Both the position numbers and the translations under genes were made by a program. Positions 38,046-50,769 of a DNA stretch of 64,000 nt are shown piece after piece; position 1 is the stretch's first letter; every line of letters starts with the position of its first letter. This stretch comes from Climacium dendroides. Its lineage: Eukaryota; Streptophyta; Bryopsida; Hypnales; Climaciaceae. The notes below the pieces were generated by a model. It searched no databases. It was not told the DNA's origin and saw nothing but the letters and a program-made list of their open reading frames with translations. The DNA lies in NCBI GenBank assembly GCA_950106755.1, contig OX467082.1, positions 33,976,001-34,040,000 on the forward strand, in the 5' to 3' direction.

Positions 38046-38660
38046 CCTTTTAAGTGCCTCGGTTGCATCCTAAGTGCCGATTGGGTGTTGTTTGGCACAA
38101 GTGTGCACTTCGGATCCCTTTCCCTCTGGCATTGTGGTGTCAGCTCTCACCTGTTGGAGCCTTCAATGGCTTTCTATGGACATGCATGCCCCATTCACTT
38201 GCTCAGGTACATGCCCCGTTCGGTTGCTCAGATGCATGCCCCGTTCATTTGCTCAGATGCATGTGCATGCTCAGTGCTCAGTCACCTGCCCAACAATCGA
38301 AAGCCGCAGCAGGCAGGCAGGCAGGCTGTTGACAGAGCTGTTTCAGTTGTGAAGTTTTCACTTTTCAATTGTGAAGTTTTTGGGACGCATAAAGGAAACC
38401 ATCTTTGGGGGACTCAAAAAAAAAGCCTTTTAAGTTATTAAGCTATTATTCCAAAGAATGATTCGCACACATGCAAGTGGGTACAGTAGCCGGCACTCCC
38501 AGTTCAGAAAGGTGACAGCTGAAGCACAACTGAATGGTTGAACTCCACAGTTTTTTTTTATAACTTATAACTTCACTGGCTTGACCAGACTCCGAGGCGC
38601 TGCTCACTCGAGTGAGGAGAGAGGCAGTCAGTGAACTGATGGATGTAAGTTGATAAGCTA
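38046..38660. other. GC-richer patch next to the Tc1 element, no gene
   Basis: Three overlapping plus-strand frames are open here because stop codons are rare in this composition; none shows a domain. It holds a 25-bp tandem repeat and a CAGG microsatellite (38,312-38,328). Confidence 0.4.
38185..38259. repeat. 25-bp tandem repeat, three copies
   Basis: Units start at 38,185, 38,210 and 38,235 and read CATGCCCC(A/G)TTC(A/G)(C/G/T)TTGCTCAG followed by GTA or ATG. Confidence 0.85.
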
Positions 38661-38955
38661 TACAACTGAACCCCTACCGAATGTATTGACCCTACTGCTA
38701 TGGACCCTACTGGATAAAGAGAGGAGCAATGAGATTAAAAGGCAAAGAAACATCTTGGACAGGTCCCAACTGTATGGATAAATCGTAATGGTACCATGTA
38801 CATGTTCTTATCATTTCAAGGCGTAAATGACAAGAATAGGTACATTGAAACTCTTTATAATATTGATGGTATTTTTGTCTTGGAGGGGTCGAACAAAGTC
38901 CAAAAAGAGTGGGGATAATGTTCCATTGAAGGAGTAGAAAAGAGGCGGCCTTTAA

Positions 38956-39765
38956 CCCCTAAAGGACCAAGGCCTTATTTCTGCCAAAAAACACTCAAAA
39001 CTGCCATTTCTGTAGCAAAGAGAAAAAAAAATTGATTTTTTTTTTTTGCACATCCAACCATAGGATCTTATACCTTACTAGTATGGAAATGTGTGGAAAA
39101 AATTTCAGAAATTTTGACCACATAGATTAAAAGATATTTGCGTTTAAAGTGAGAAAAACAATTTTTTCAGCACCTTGCGGGACTGGATTATTTGAGTTTG
39201 AACTTTTTTAACTTAAATTTTTTGCACTACAAAGTTTTGAGCTTTAAATCCTTATTGTGGTAAATTGAGTTGAGAGTCTAGGGAAAAAGAAAATTTTAAG
39301 AAAAAACTTAATTTTCATGCTTAAAAAAATTGTTAAGTAGAAGTAGGTATGAGAATGAAGGAAAATCTAAATTATTAATATCTTTAAGATGGAATTAAAA
39401 TGCACTAATCCCAATGGTGAGATTGTTCTAGCAAGCAAACAAAATCATGTAAAAAAAAATTTTCAGAAAAATTGTAAAAATTACACTCAGAAATGAATTC
39501 TATAAGTTATTTTTTCAGGAAGATGCTCTAATTGCCCGATAAACAAGATTGTCCATAACTTTCTCATAATAAGTCCAAATGGAATGAATCAAAGCTTCCC
39601 ATGTAGACAAAAATATAATCTACAAGAAAAAAATTATATTCCCACAAAGCTCATCAGTTTTTCTATCTTCAAAAAAAGTTTCAAAAAATCGTGGCAAAAT
39701 TTCAGCCCGTAGGTACCTGCCCGAAATCCAATTTGTCCCCCGAAGGGACAATGGTCTTTTAGGGG
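38956..39765. mobile_element. TTAA-flanked TIR element, family B, intact copy (810 bp)
   Basis: TTAA (38,952-38,955) then CCCCTAAAGGACCAAGGCC; the right end ACAATGGTCTTTTAGGGG is followed by TTAA (39,766-39,769). Just inside the right end is GTCCCCCGAAGGGAC, a small palindrome. The copies at 54,763 (same orientation) and 56,877 (inverted) share the interior. No ORF. Confidence 0.8.
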
Positions 39766-39769
39766 TTAA

Positions 39770-40910
39770 GGTTGAGGCACCAGTAGTCAATCATTTAAGC
39801 AAATTTGAAGCAAATGGTGAGCAGTATGAGGTGGTGGAAAAAAATTTCCCATGTAGGAAGATAGCAAATATGGAGATAGCAAATTTTTCAGAATTTTATT
39901 CCCAAAATTGAAATTACTATGAATATTGGGAGCCAAAAAGTACGCTTGACTAGTGGTCAATGTTCAGAGTCTTTCAATTTTGATCATTCAAAAATTACCT
40001 TCCCGCTCACTACTTCCTACTTTCTTGCTCACTACTTCTAGACATGTGTCATAATCTTATTAGTTCCAACCTTGGAAAAGACCAAAAAACACATTCCAAA
40101 CCTTGGTTGGAAATATTGTACCCTCCCTACACACACCGTTTAGATACTAGGCACGGTTGACAATTGGTACCTCAAGCTTACTACCGGAGGACCAAATTGT
40201 ATCATGACCTTTGATGGATGAATGCATTTATGGTTCATAAACTAATTCATGATGAAATGTGTACTAGTGGATAAACAAAGATTGCTTAGAGAGAGAGATC
40301 TTCAGATGGTGGATTTGTGCATTGGAATTTAAAAACTTCAATTGGAGGACAAGGGCACTAGAGTTAGACAACTCCTAGACAAAAACAAGCTATGGAACTT
40401 GGAGTTAAATAACTCCAAGTAGAAGATTGAAGTTTGGATAAGAGATGATTTAGATAAGATATGATAAGATATGATTGAATAAGTATAACTAGGACTTCTA
40501 CTTTAGTGGATGGTTTTTGATAGAACCAAGGATAGAAAACTAAAAGTAGAAAAAGTCCTAGTCTGTATTAAGGATTAATACTCTTTATTAATAGCCTTTA
40601 TTATATAAGACAAAGCTTGGAGATGAGGAGACTCTCTTTTTCAGAGAGTGATCTCTCTCTCTATGGCCAAGTAGTTTGAACTCTTGTGAAACATTCTTAT
40701 AATAAGTACATTTTGTGTTCATACTTAGAGTGCATTGTGTTTTGAAGTTATAAGTCGTGGAAGGTTTATAACATCACACCAAGCAAAGATGAATCCCCCC
40801 CTCAATGGCGGCATGTCATTCCTTTCTACACTTGTAAAAGGTCTTCAAGATGGTGGCATGGCATGCCAACCCAGTACAAATAGCCTCTATTACCACACCT
40901 TCCAAGTACA
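39770..40910. other. AT-rich intergenic stretch
   Basis: No gene or transposon boundary recognised. Confidence 0.35.
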
Positions 40911-40914
40911 ATGC

Positions 40915-41120
40915 TAGCAATGACATTAGAGTGTGAGCCTAGGTGTAAGTAAGTATCCTATAATTATTGAAGGTACCTATAACATATGTATTCTATAACC
41001 ATGGAAGGTGCCCTATTACATAAGTATCTATAATATAGACACCTTATATACAAAAGGTGTTGATAGCATAGGTGCCTAGGTTCATGGGCTCAAGATCCAA
41101 GACCCACGTACTAGTACACA
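40915..41120. repeat. Dispersed repeat E, copy 3
   Basis: CATTAGAGTGTGAGCCTAGG, then an array of CCTATAAxxATxGAAGGTxCC words, then GACCCACGTACTAGTACAC. Same plan as the copies at 20,938 and 28,133. Confidence 0.5.
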
Positions 41121-41900
41121 AGCTAGATCCACCTAGCTTGTGAATTTGCACCTCAATCAAATTATATAGGTAGAACTGTCTTAAATTTTTTTGATGATGG
41201 CCATGAATTAGTTATGACAAAACTATGGGATGGATTTTGAATACATTCTTTTGTACAAAACTAATGCAAATCAAGCATTTCATACATCTTGGATGTGTGA
41301 TGGAAATTGATATATAATAGTGTATATTTGTCCTATTGTATAAATATATGGTCCACCTCTTAAGCTTTGAAGGAAAAATGTATGTGGTAATGATTGTTGA
41401 TTTTGAAAGTAGAAATATACATATATCTTTCAAGTCATTGAATTTTAAAACAAAAGATTCATTTTCATATGATATAAAACGTAATTAGTCTTTTTATGCA
41501 AATAGAAATGTCTTCATTAATAATAATCTTCAACAATAGTGAAGATTTTGAGAATCTTGTGTCCTACTAGTCAATGAAGTTTTAATTTTAACTATAAAAT
41601 GCATAAAAAATATTTCTAAAAAGCACATAAACATGTGTCATGGTTTGTCCCCCTAGGCCACATGTGGTTGGGGTTTTGTTCTCATCTCTTTGCAATGAAA
41701 TCTTGTTTCATTTGTTTCAAAAGAAAGAAAAAGCATTTAAATATGCAATACCCAAATTGTATACATGTGCATGTTTAGAATGCTATGTAATATAAAGAGT
41801 CTGCATTCACTATACATGAATATACAACAAGGGAGAGGTTCTATTGGCCATCAACATTTGAACTTTGATCCTTTCTCTACAACAAACTAGAAACTTGTTT

Positions 41901-42904
41901 ACCACCTAAAGCATCATTGCCCCTTAGGGGAATAATTTGGAGTTCAATTAGGTTCCTATGAGTTGAATTTGTACTTGATTTCTTTGAAAAATATGAAGAT
42001 GTGTAGTTTTGCAAAAGCTTTTTGAATATATAATGTTTGTTTCAATCCAATGCGGGGTGAAGAAGTTATAGGATTTTTTAGGCAAAATTCAATTTAACAG
42101 GCAAGTTGAGCTACCAATATTTGGTTGACTAAGACTAGGGGTGGGTGCGCTAGTTAAAAAGACAAAGTTTGGAGTAGGTAATGAGTATAGGGCTGGGACT
42201 ATTGGCCACCTCTTGACATGTCAAAGCCCTTAGAATTTCAAGACCATGACATGTCTAAGCCTTTTTGTTATAAAGGAAGGTGATGAAGGAGGTCAATCTT
42301 AGAGTTTCCAATATGAAGGAGAACAAGACAAGAACAAACGGGGAATGCATGTAATCCATTTTTCAAAGCTTGCCCAAAGCCTTAGCATTTATATTATTCA
42401 CATGGTCCTTCTAAATTGTATAGAAAGTAGAAGAGTTGTACTTTTCTAAAAAAAACATTTTGTAACATTGTAAAACATTAGTATATTTTTCAATCCATCA
42501 TTTGAATTTATAAGTTTAAAAATTATATGGTGGCAAATGTGCTCAAAAAATTATGTTGTGCATTGTGAACTTTTGGACATTGTTGCATTGCAAGATTTTT
42601 TGAATGTTCTTTGTGTCCTTTTTTGGCTTGAAATTTTTTTAGAGACATAAATGACATTATGTTGAGTATTCTAGATTTTTAAATTCAAAATCCCTAGTCA
42701 AAAAATTTCCATAATCAATGGTCAAAGACATTTGAAATTGTCAAACACAATAAATAAAAACTTTCCTTGCAATTTTTTTTCAATCCCTATGGTCAAATGT
42801 CACGAAATTCTTAAACATTTTTTTTGAAAATTTCAATTAATACAATAGTAGGGGAAATTTTGAGTGGTTATTCACAAAATAAAATGGCCTTGGTCCTTTA
42901 GAGG
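41901..42904. mobile_element. TTAA family B element, inverted, diverged
   Basis: The right end GGCCTTGGTCCTTTAGAGG is followed by TTAA (42,905-42,908). The left end is degenerate (TTTA-CCACCTAAAGCATCATTG), then TTGCCCCTTAGGGG, as in the inverted copy at 56,877. The interior TCAAAGACATTTGAAATTGTC also matches that copy. It is longer than family B and probably carries an insertion between about 42,060 and 42,470. Confidence 0.5.
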
Positions 42905-42909
42905 TTAAT

Positions 42910-44278
42910 CTAAAAAATGAGTTTCATCATGCATAATAGTCTGAGCAAGCAAAAATAAATAATTGCAAAAATTTAAAAGACAATAGACTAACCCTTAAGC
43001 TCTTTGACATCCACTTTCTAGATGATGAATAGATTGATATTTATGTTTCTTTTTCATTACTACATGGATGAAAGTCATGATAATTTGTAGAGATACTTTA
43101 TCAAGTTGTTGTCCTATGTAATGGTTGAATTTGGTGTTACTAGAGTATATATTTTTCTAAAGTTAAAAGTATATCAAGTGGTTGACCAAGCCAAAATTGC
43201 ATTGACTTTGATTCAAAACTTGATTTTAAAAAACAACGCCATAGAATTAAAGAACTCAAATAGTTCAAAAAATCACCATGTCAAGAAAACCTCATTTCAA
43301 ATCCATTCCAAAAAGTTTACTCAAAAAATGATAATATTTTATTTGTAATCAAATTTGGAAGGAACTTTGAAATTTTCTTTCCAAAGTTTATAAAAAAAAT
43401 ATCGGTGACAAAATTGATGAATCTAACCTTATAGATGGAATTCAAATTTCAAAATCTACAACTTATATTTGTTATCTATTTCCAAAATATTCTTCCAACT
43501 AGTACTTTACAATGTTTTTTTTCAAATTGTCAAATCTATAGAAGACACTATATGTTTACAGATTAGGTGTTTTCATTCTTACTATTATCACAAAATAATG
43601 TTCAAATCTATGGTCAATGGAGATCAAATAGACATGGTCAATTTAATTTCTCATTTAAATCAATATATTGAATGATTGGAATTCAAAGGAATTTTAATAT
43701 TGTTTAAAAAGACGTTTAAGAATCCAAATAGATGGTATAGGGCTATCCTAATTTTGAAGTGAAATTAAGGATGCTTTAAACCAAGAGACTAGGTAATTCT
43801 CCTTGAGACCAATTATACAATTTTAGCCTTTTGTTCATCTCCAAAAGAGGATTTGGGGCTTCTTACACAATAAATTGACTTGGTCTTTAGGTGTAAAGCA
43901 TCCCTTATACACAATAACATCTTAAAACCAACACATGCAATCAAGTACTATATTTCTAAAAACTTTAAAAACTTCATAATTTCTACATTTCACGTAAACT
44001 TGGCTTAAGGTAAACTAATCCAATTTTGTTGATTACCCAATTCCATCCACTACTTTTGGTACTAATTCCACCCAAAAAAACATCCAAATTCTTTCATTTT
44101 TCTGATAAAATCACAGAATTAATGCTTACAAGGGATAACATGTGAATCCTTCATTGGTGAGTATTTAAGGTGGTTATGAGTTATTTATGGGATATTTGTG
44201 ATACCACTCTATTAATAATTTGTAATTTCAAGGTAGACCACTTCATAAATTCACAAAAATTACAATGTTAATCGAGTG
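42910..44278. other. AT-rich intergenic stretch
   Basis: Two ORFs of 70-80 codons (43,106-43,348; 43,469-43,675) are Lys/Asn/Ile-rich as expected by chance at this composition. No gene is supported. Confidence 0.35.
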
Positions 44279-44282
44279 TTAA

Positions 44283-44921
44283 CCCCTAAATGCCCAAGAC
44301 TTTTTTGAGCTTCTAGGAATTTGCTCTAAATTGAACAAAAAGTCAACATTTTGATAAGTTGTATCAATCTTTTCAAGATTGTAACCATACAATTTCAAAC
44401 TAGATGTGTTAGAGATCACATAAGAAAAGAAAACACAACAATATCACTTATGGATTGAAAGATTATATTGTTTGATCATAAGGGTGTTAAAATTGTAAAA
44501 GTGAAGCTTTTCAATCTTCTTTTCACTTGTCAAATCTAAAAATTTGGTCACCAAAAACATATGAGGATAAAGTTCTTAACATGCATAACTCCAATCAATT
44601 TATGGCTTCTCAAAATCTACTCTATAATTTTTTTAAATGAATTTCTAATGTAAATTTTTCTTCAAGGTCTAGTGTATTTGAGGCTCATTTCCAAGAGCCC
44701 TCAATACTTTGGGAAGTCAAGATTGCAATGGACACCCTTGCACAATTTCTTGAGTAGAAAAATCATAATCAATCATTTTCAAAATCATTTTTTGATGCTA
44801 AAAGTAGACTTCAAGTAAAAATTCAAAAATATAAACAATACAAAATAGCAACTTGGTTAGGTTTTATTTAACTTCAAAGTATTGTCGACACCAAAATTTT
44901 GGTGCCTTGGGCATTTAAGGA
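44283..44921. mobile_element. TTAA-flanked TIR element, family C (639 bp)
   Basis: TTAA-CCCCTAAATGCCCAAGAC at the left and GTGCCTTGGGCATTTAAGGA-TTAA at the right. The termini differ from families A and B (AATGCCCAAG in place of AAGGACCAAG). An inverted, internally shortened copy is at 58,926-59,297, sharing AATTTTGGTGCC and TTTGAAGTTAAAT. Confidence 0.7.
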
Positions 44922-45039
44922 TTAATAAAAATTATATAATTCCACTTGGATATGATTCATGAAATAAGTATACACCTTTAAAAAATATGTGCCCTTCTTA
45001 GAGTTGACCTCAAGATATTCGAATTGCAAATTAGGGTGG

Positions 45040-45380
45040 TAATATCTTGTCTACCTCAAGTGCAACTTTGGAAAGAGCTATATAAGGTAGGAGGTCCATA
45101 AATTGCCCACCTAAGAGCTAAAACTGAATTTTGGGGAGGTGATGCTTATTGAAATATTTTTAGTAAATTTTCCTTGAAAGACAAGTGGAATTGGCATTTG
45201 ACCTAAGTTGTCTCATATTTGGGGCTTTGTAGAATTAGTTATGAAATTTTGAAGTTGGAATGGTGTAGGGCTCTAAAATTGCCCACCTCCTAAATGTACA
45301 CTATCTGTACATTGTTGAAGGCTACAAAAAGCAACATGTACATATAGAATACATTTGAGGAGGTGGGTAGATATAGAGCC
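45040..45380. repeat. Dispersed repeat G, copy 2
   Basis: GGTAGGAGGTCCATAAATTG through AAAATTGCCCACCTCCTAAATG, then an imperfect inverted pair (CCACCTCCTAAATGTACACT / TTTGAGGAGGTGGGTAGA). The copy at 48,000-48,350 is inverted relative to it. Confidence 0.55.
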
Positions 45381-45389
45381 TATGTGCTA

Positions 45390-47160
45390 TTAGAACCTCC
45401 GACCTTAGTACCCATTTAAACCCGTTGTATAGTATCCTCTAAGAAGTCTAACAACCCCATGTCTTCTTAGCCAAGTAGTTTGATTAGAAAAACATAATTG
45501 TTGTTGATGAACTTAGATATTTGATTGAGATTTTTTGCCTTGGACAAGATGAGTCATGTATCCTTGTTGTGACTCATTTTACTTTTTAAAAATATCTGTC
45601 TTTGTAAGAGGTGGAAACACTAAGCTGAGTTTAAAGGTACAATTCTACACTTTAAAATTTCATTGTAGGAAACCATAAGTAGTGGATTTCAACCACCTTT
45701 GGAGTTCAGAGGATCAACATTACTACATGTATGTTTCTAGTGCTTATTGCTTGTAGACATAATCTAGAAGTTTTGTGAGAAAAGATTGATGTTTGTTTAA
45801 AATATTGTATATATAATGTTGTTAGGAGTTCTATAAGCAAATTTTGTAAAGTTCTAACTATCGTTAGTTAACTTTGCACTATGATATAATATAAAATTTA
45901 TTGAATGGCCACCAAATTCTTTTTACCTCTATCCTATAGAAAACATGTAGAAGCAAGTCAAAGATTGAGTGCACAAGAAGACCAAATGTAGACATCAATG
46001 AATTGGCATAGGAGGGAATACCTCAAGTGAGTATCCAAAAGCTAATTTCTACATTGTCAAACCAAATGGAAGTTGGGGTACCAACTCAAGGTGGTAGTAT
46101 TCCATGGTAGTAGATGTACCACCTTGTTGCAAAGTAGATTTCAATGAGCAAGACATAATGTAAAATTCAAATTATAGTAGGCTTCTACAATACTATAACT
46201 TCCTAATGATACCCTAGTTGACAACATTTTTTTCAATTTTTTTCAATTTTTTTCAATACACGAGCTTGCTTTTCTTTTCCTTAAATATGTATGAAAGAAA
46301 ATTGTAATATACATGAAAGCCACATAGAGGAAAGATTTACCCTCATGATGTAAGCCTTTGTAACATGAAAGACATGAACAATGATGTTTCCTAAATACAT
46401 GTGCAATCAGGTCTTAAAAAGTGATCACACATATTTTTCAATTAATTCTTATATAAAATCATGAAAAACAAATTAAATAATTCACCAGAAATAGGATTTT
46501 TATTTATTTTTGGACATTGAAATTTCATATACTGGTGAAGGTTCCATTAAGCAACATATTTAAAAGGATAGTTTTGATAGGATATTCTTCAAATGGAGCT
46601 AAAAAGGAAAAATTTGAAGGGCTGTTGTGCAAGACTTCTTAGAGGGTGCCAGTACAGTACAATTCCAGTCAGCATGCCAAAGTTGAATGCCAACTAGGGG
46701 TGATGATTGGCAGCTCCTCAAATGGGTGTTTTGATGCAGGACACTCCCATTCATTCACAAAAGAAGAAATAAAAACTGTGGCTGGTGGTTTTGCCCCCTC
46801 TTTTGCAATGAAATTTCGTCTCAGTTGGTTAAAAACAATATTCAATTTTTTTTTAAAATTTAAATTTAAAAAAAGAAAGTCTCCACCCACTTGCAAGTTA
46901 GAATGATGACATAATAACAAGTTTGTCCTTTCCCCCACCCGATGGATCCTCACATGCTTTACAAAAGATAACCCTTGTCCTGCCCAAGAATCCCGGGTGC
47001 CGCACATTCATATCCATTCAATCCAGCAGTGAAGTGAGTCCAGATAAGTTATGATACAGTAGGAAGTTGGTGAAGTGAGTCCAGTGAGATTGCTGTATGA
47101 TAAGTTATGATACAGGAGTAAAAGGTAGGGTGCCACTCAACTTAAACAGCCATCTATCTA
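45390..47160. other. Intergenic stretch
   Basis: No gene seen. A TTTTTTTCAA word is repeated three times near 46,228-46,256, and a 35-40 bp segment (GATAAGTTATGATACAG, with GGTGAAGTGAGTCCAG) is duplicated at 47,030-47,115. Confidence 0.35.
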
Positions 47161-47162
47161 TA

Positions 47163-47371
47163 CTATATGTACACCTCCCAAATCAGTTCTGCACCTATCA
47201 GAACCAAACTTTGTTCCTCAATAACTTTTGCATACAGTATCCAAATGCCACGCTCTCTGGTGCGTTGGAACCTCCTTTCACTTGCCAACAAGAACATATG
47301 AAAATCAGACCAGTCTCCTAATAGAAAATAGGGCTCACTCAGTGGCAGAAAGTGGCGGTTTTGGGTGTACC
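47163..47371 (-). mobile_element. Left-end fragment of the Tc1 element (inverted)
   Basis: Read on the minus strand from 47,371, the sequence matches the first 200 bp of the Tc1 element at 36,329: GGGTACACCCAAAACCGCCA, TTTTCATATGTTCTTGTTGG, GAGGAACAAAGTTTGGTTCT. It contains no transposase domain. Confidence 0.75.
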
Positions 47372-47755
47372 CACCTTCAGTTAGTGTGCTTGTGCCAAGC
47401 ACACTCCATCCATCAATCAGTTGGGGAAGTGAGTTATTAAGCATATTATTTGGTATAAGTTTGTACTTTGACCCACTTTGCTGCTTGCTGCGTCTGCGTC
47501 TGTGTTTGCTGCTCTGTCTGTCTAACAAACTCTCCAGCTTTTTCCTTGGCAGGCATATCTTACTGCCATGCCGTAGAATCCATTGGCCCATCAACCTATG
47601 GAAGGAGTTGACAAGGGCTGGAAAAGTGGAAAGAGAACCCACAGGAAGGGTTCAGTTACAAGGACGCCAGGATTGCAGCTCTACATGTCAGCTGCCTTTG
47701 TAGGTGGGGTACTTACTGGGGGAGGGGCTTGCCAAGGACAATACGAAGGTCAGTG

Positions 47756-47937
47756 GGTACCCCCGAATCACCACTTTTTGCTACGGAGCCTACTTGCTGT
47801 TATTAATATTATTATTAGATGGGTTGAATTTCCATTGGGTTTTTGTTGTTGTTGTTGTAAAGGGAAAGGAGGCACTTCCAATGCACCAAAGAACATGGCA
47901 TTTGGATACCGTATGCAAAAGTTAGGGTTGGTCGCCA
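47756..47937 (+). mobile_element. Left-end fragment of the Tc1 element (direct)
   Basis: GTACCCCCGAATCACCACTT at 47,757, later AATGCACCAAAGAACATGGC and GTATGCAAAAGTTAGGGTTG, align to the Tc1 left end in the same orientation as the 36-kb element, with extra TTGTTG repeats in the middle. With the fragment at 47,163-47,371 it makes two divergent left ends separated by about 385 bp of other sequence. Confidence 0.65.
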
Positions 47938-47999
47938 GTAGCTAAGGCTTTGACTGTGGTCCATTATATAAAAATCAGAATGCTTGTTCATTTGGCTGG

Positions 48000-48350
48000 C
48001 CTTCTAAGGTAGGAGGCTTTGAAAGTGTACAGGCTCTAAAACTGTCCACCTCTTGAAATGTACATTGTTTGTACATCTTGCTTTTTCATGGCCTTTAGTG
48101 ATGTACAAAGAGTGTACATTTTAGGAGGTGGGCGGTTTTGGAGTCCCATGCCAGTTCAACTTCAAAACTTCATAACCAGTTCCACAAAGCTCAAAAAAAT
48201 ATAAAATGACTTGGATTAGATGCCAATTCTATTTGTCTTTCAAGAAAAATTTACTGAAAAACATTTTGAAAAGCTTTACCTCCCCCAAATTCAATTCCAG
48301 CTCTTAGGTGGTTGATTTATGGACCTACTACCTTAGCCTCTAATCCATGC
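48000..48350. repeat. Dispersed repeat G, copy 3 (inverted)
   Basis: ACTGTCCACCTCTTGAAATG and ATTTTAGGAGGTGGGCGG form an inverted pair; then ATGACTTGGATTAGATGCCA and TAGGTGGTTGATTTATGGAC follow, the reverse order of the other two copies. Confidence 0.55.
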
Positions 48351-48359
48351 AAAATGGAA

Positions 48360-49200
48360 ATGTAAGCTTGGAGGTCAACTAGAGCCACGATTTGAGAATA
48401 AATAAATAAGAATGGTACTTGCGGAGTACAAAGAGCATTGCCACATGGACACCTTGTAGATGAAGTAAAAGTTATAGATGCTCCAGGCTCTAGACAACTA
48501 GCCCTATCATCAAGCTCTAGGAGCTCTGCCGGACCATCCACCACCCCTCTAATTGTTGGAGATTTAGGGAGGCAATGGCAATTGGCTCTTAGAAAGCATC
48601 CAAGTTGTTCTCGGTATAGATTTTAAAATTGTTTCTTCCATGGCATAGGCACATATTGATTTGGGGAGATGTAGACAAGGTGATGATGGTGGTTTGAGGG
48701 TATCCACCTTAGAACCGGCACCTACTAATTTTTGCCTAAGTGAATGTGATGCATAACTTCTATTTATCAGAACCTAGGGTTGATTTGGGGTACTTGCACC
48801 TAGTTTCAGAACTTTAGGATTTCATTGTTTATTTATATAATGTCCAACAATTGCATGTTGAGAAAAATATAGAAACTTTTTTTCATTCTCAATGGGACTC
48901 AAAGGAGATTGCAATGAGTTTTTAAAACCAACACCTACAAATCTTGCATAAAATGTGTTGTACATCTTCTATTCTTTAGAGATTAACGTTGATTTTGGAT
49001 ACATATAGTTTCAACACTTTAGAAATTTATAGTTCAGATATATTATATCCAAAAAATATATATTCTAAGAATTAAAAATTTCCTTGTGGCTTTCAATAAG
49101 ACTCTATAAATACTTAACAATTGAAACTATGCTCAAATTCTTATTTGGATGGTTGTAGACATAATGATCTTGTATGATTAAACACGCCATGTTTTGTGTT
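48360..49200. other. Intergenic stretch
   Basis: Nothing recognised. Confidence 0.35.
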
Positions 49201-49214
49201 GCATATAGGGGAAG

Positions 49215-49367
49215 CATGGTTGTTATACTGGACAAGTTACTATTCATTTCTTGTCCTATAGGACGAGTTACTATTCATCAAATGTACCTCTCAAGTACAT
49301 TTGATGAATAGTAACTAGTCCTACAAGACGGAAAATAAATAGTAACTTGTCCAGTATGACAACCATG
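49215..49367. mobile_element. hAT-like foldback element, copy 2 (153 bp)
   Basis: Ends CATGGTTG...CAACCATG are perfect inverted copies; the centre and arms match copy 1 at 17,362 with a handful of differences. The flanking 8-bp direct repeat AGGGGAAG (49,207-49,214 and 49,368-49,375) is perfect. Confidence 0.88.
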
Positions 49368-49375
49368 AGGGGAAG

Positions 49376-50281
49376 CACCTTTTTAAAAAAAAATTCAAAA
49401 TAGCAATTTATTGTGATATTCATAAAAGTGGTAATTTTTGTCCAGAATATGGATGAGGAGAATTTGGATGTTCACTATAAAACATAGATGAATATGAAAA
49501 ATAAGGATGAAATTTAAAACTTCATACAAATGCATTTATCATTAATGATATAGTGGTTAGCATTCAAAGATATTGAAAAATTGTCTTGTTCAAAAACAAA
49601 TCTAGTTTAATTTCTTGTATTTCAATTGACAAAACAAGACTAAATCTTCGGTGAAACTTATTAGTTACTAAGTCTAATATATTTTATTTTTATATTTTAG
49701 TAAAATTATTATATAGTATATAATCCGTATTATATTTCTAAGTATAATATTAATAGTTCATAAATAATGAATAATATGCACATATCATTATCCCTTTTGA
49801 AGATTGTTTTCTTAGGTGTATATGAACTACTTCACCATTTCTAACCTTTGGACCAAATATTTTAAATTAATTTTATATTTAATTATAAAATACAAGATCT
49901 ATAACCAAAAGAACTCTCCCTAAAATAATGCACTTCACAAACTCATAAGTGCATTTTTCATTTCTTGAAAGTCATCAATCAAATTGCAACGTTAAATTAT
50001 TAAAAACTTGGTGATTTATAGCTATCATATGATACCTCCTTCTACATTAAAATTTCTTAAGAATGAATTTGAATTTTTTTGGATTGATTTTTTTAATCTA
50101 TTTTAGTAATGATCTTTAAGTTAGAATAGACTTAGCCAATTTTTAGAGTGATCTTTAGATTTTTGTATTGATAAATATAGGGTTCACTTTGCAACCATGG
50201 AGTGCCTTTGAATTCACAATTAAAATTAAAGCCATGACTAGAATTGTCACATTCCTATCTTGTTGGGGTGCCCAAAGCGCC
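49376..50281. other. Very AT-rich intergenic stretch
   Basis: TATA-rich between 49,670 and 49,900. No gene seen. Confidence 0.35.
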
Positions 50282-50285
50282 TTAA

Positions 50286-50763
50286 TCCTTAAACGTCAGG
50301 TGGTAACCATAGAAATCAGCCCTTTTGGAATTGTGTGACATCATCTAGTTTGAAAAACTAAAAATATTCATTGGGAGTCAAACTTTTGTAGAAGATTTTC
50401 CCTTTCCACCCCTAATTCCGATGATGAATAGTTGCATTTTTGTCCTACACAGGAGAATTCCTTGTCATTCATCAGACAAAAAACGTCCACGGCGTTGTTT
50501 ATGGATTAATGAATAAGAGGGACCTTGGGGGTGACGTCCTAAGCCTTATAAAAGTCTAAGAAGGAAGAAATGAGTGACTCTCAAACAAATACGGCACGAT
50601 AACTTTCTGAATTAGAAGAATGTGGTAGAATATCTTATGTATTTGGAAATTTCTTAACAAATTGCTTTCATCTTTCAAAAGAACGTTTGATTTGAACTAG
50701 TTGGCTAGAAGTTATGGCCGTTCAAAGTTGGGGGGTCTCGGTGGTGTCAGGACACTTAAGGAT
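50286..50763. mobile_element. Diverged TTAA-type TIR element (about 0.48 kb)
   Basis: TTAA-TCCTTAAACGTCAGGTGG at the left; TGGTGTCAGGACACTTAAGGA at the right, followed by TTAG rather than TTAA. The TCCTTAAxxGTC termini resemble those of the 53,099 mini-element. No ORF. Confidence 0.4.
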
Positions 50764-50769
50764 TAGGAG

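Noticed and set aside
38037..38441. Three overlapping ORFs (92-134 codons)
   Set aside because: All three frames are open over the same tandem repeat; no domain; composition effect.
47163..47642. 159-codon minus ORF
   Set aside because: Its last third is the Tc1 element's non-coding left end read in an arbitrary frame, and the rest has no recognisable feature.
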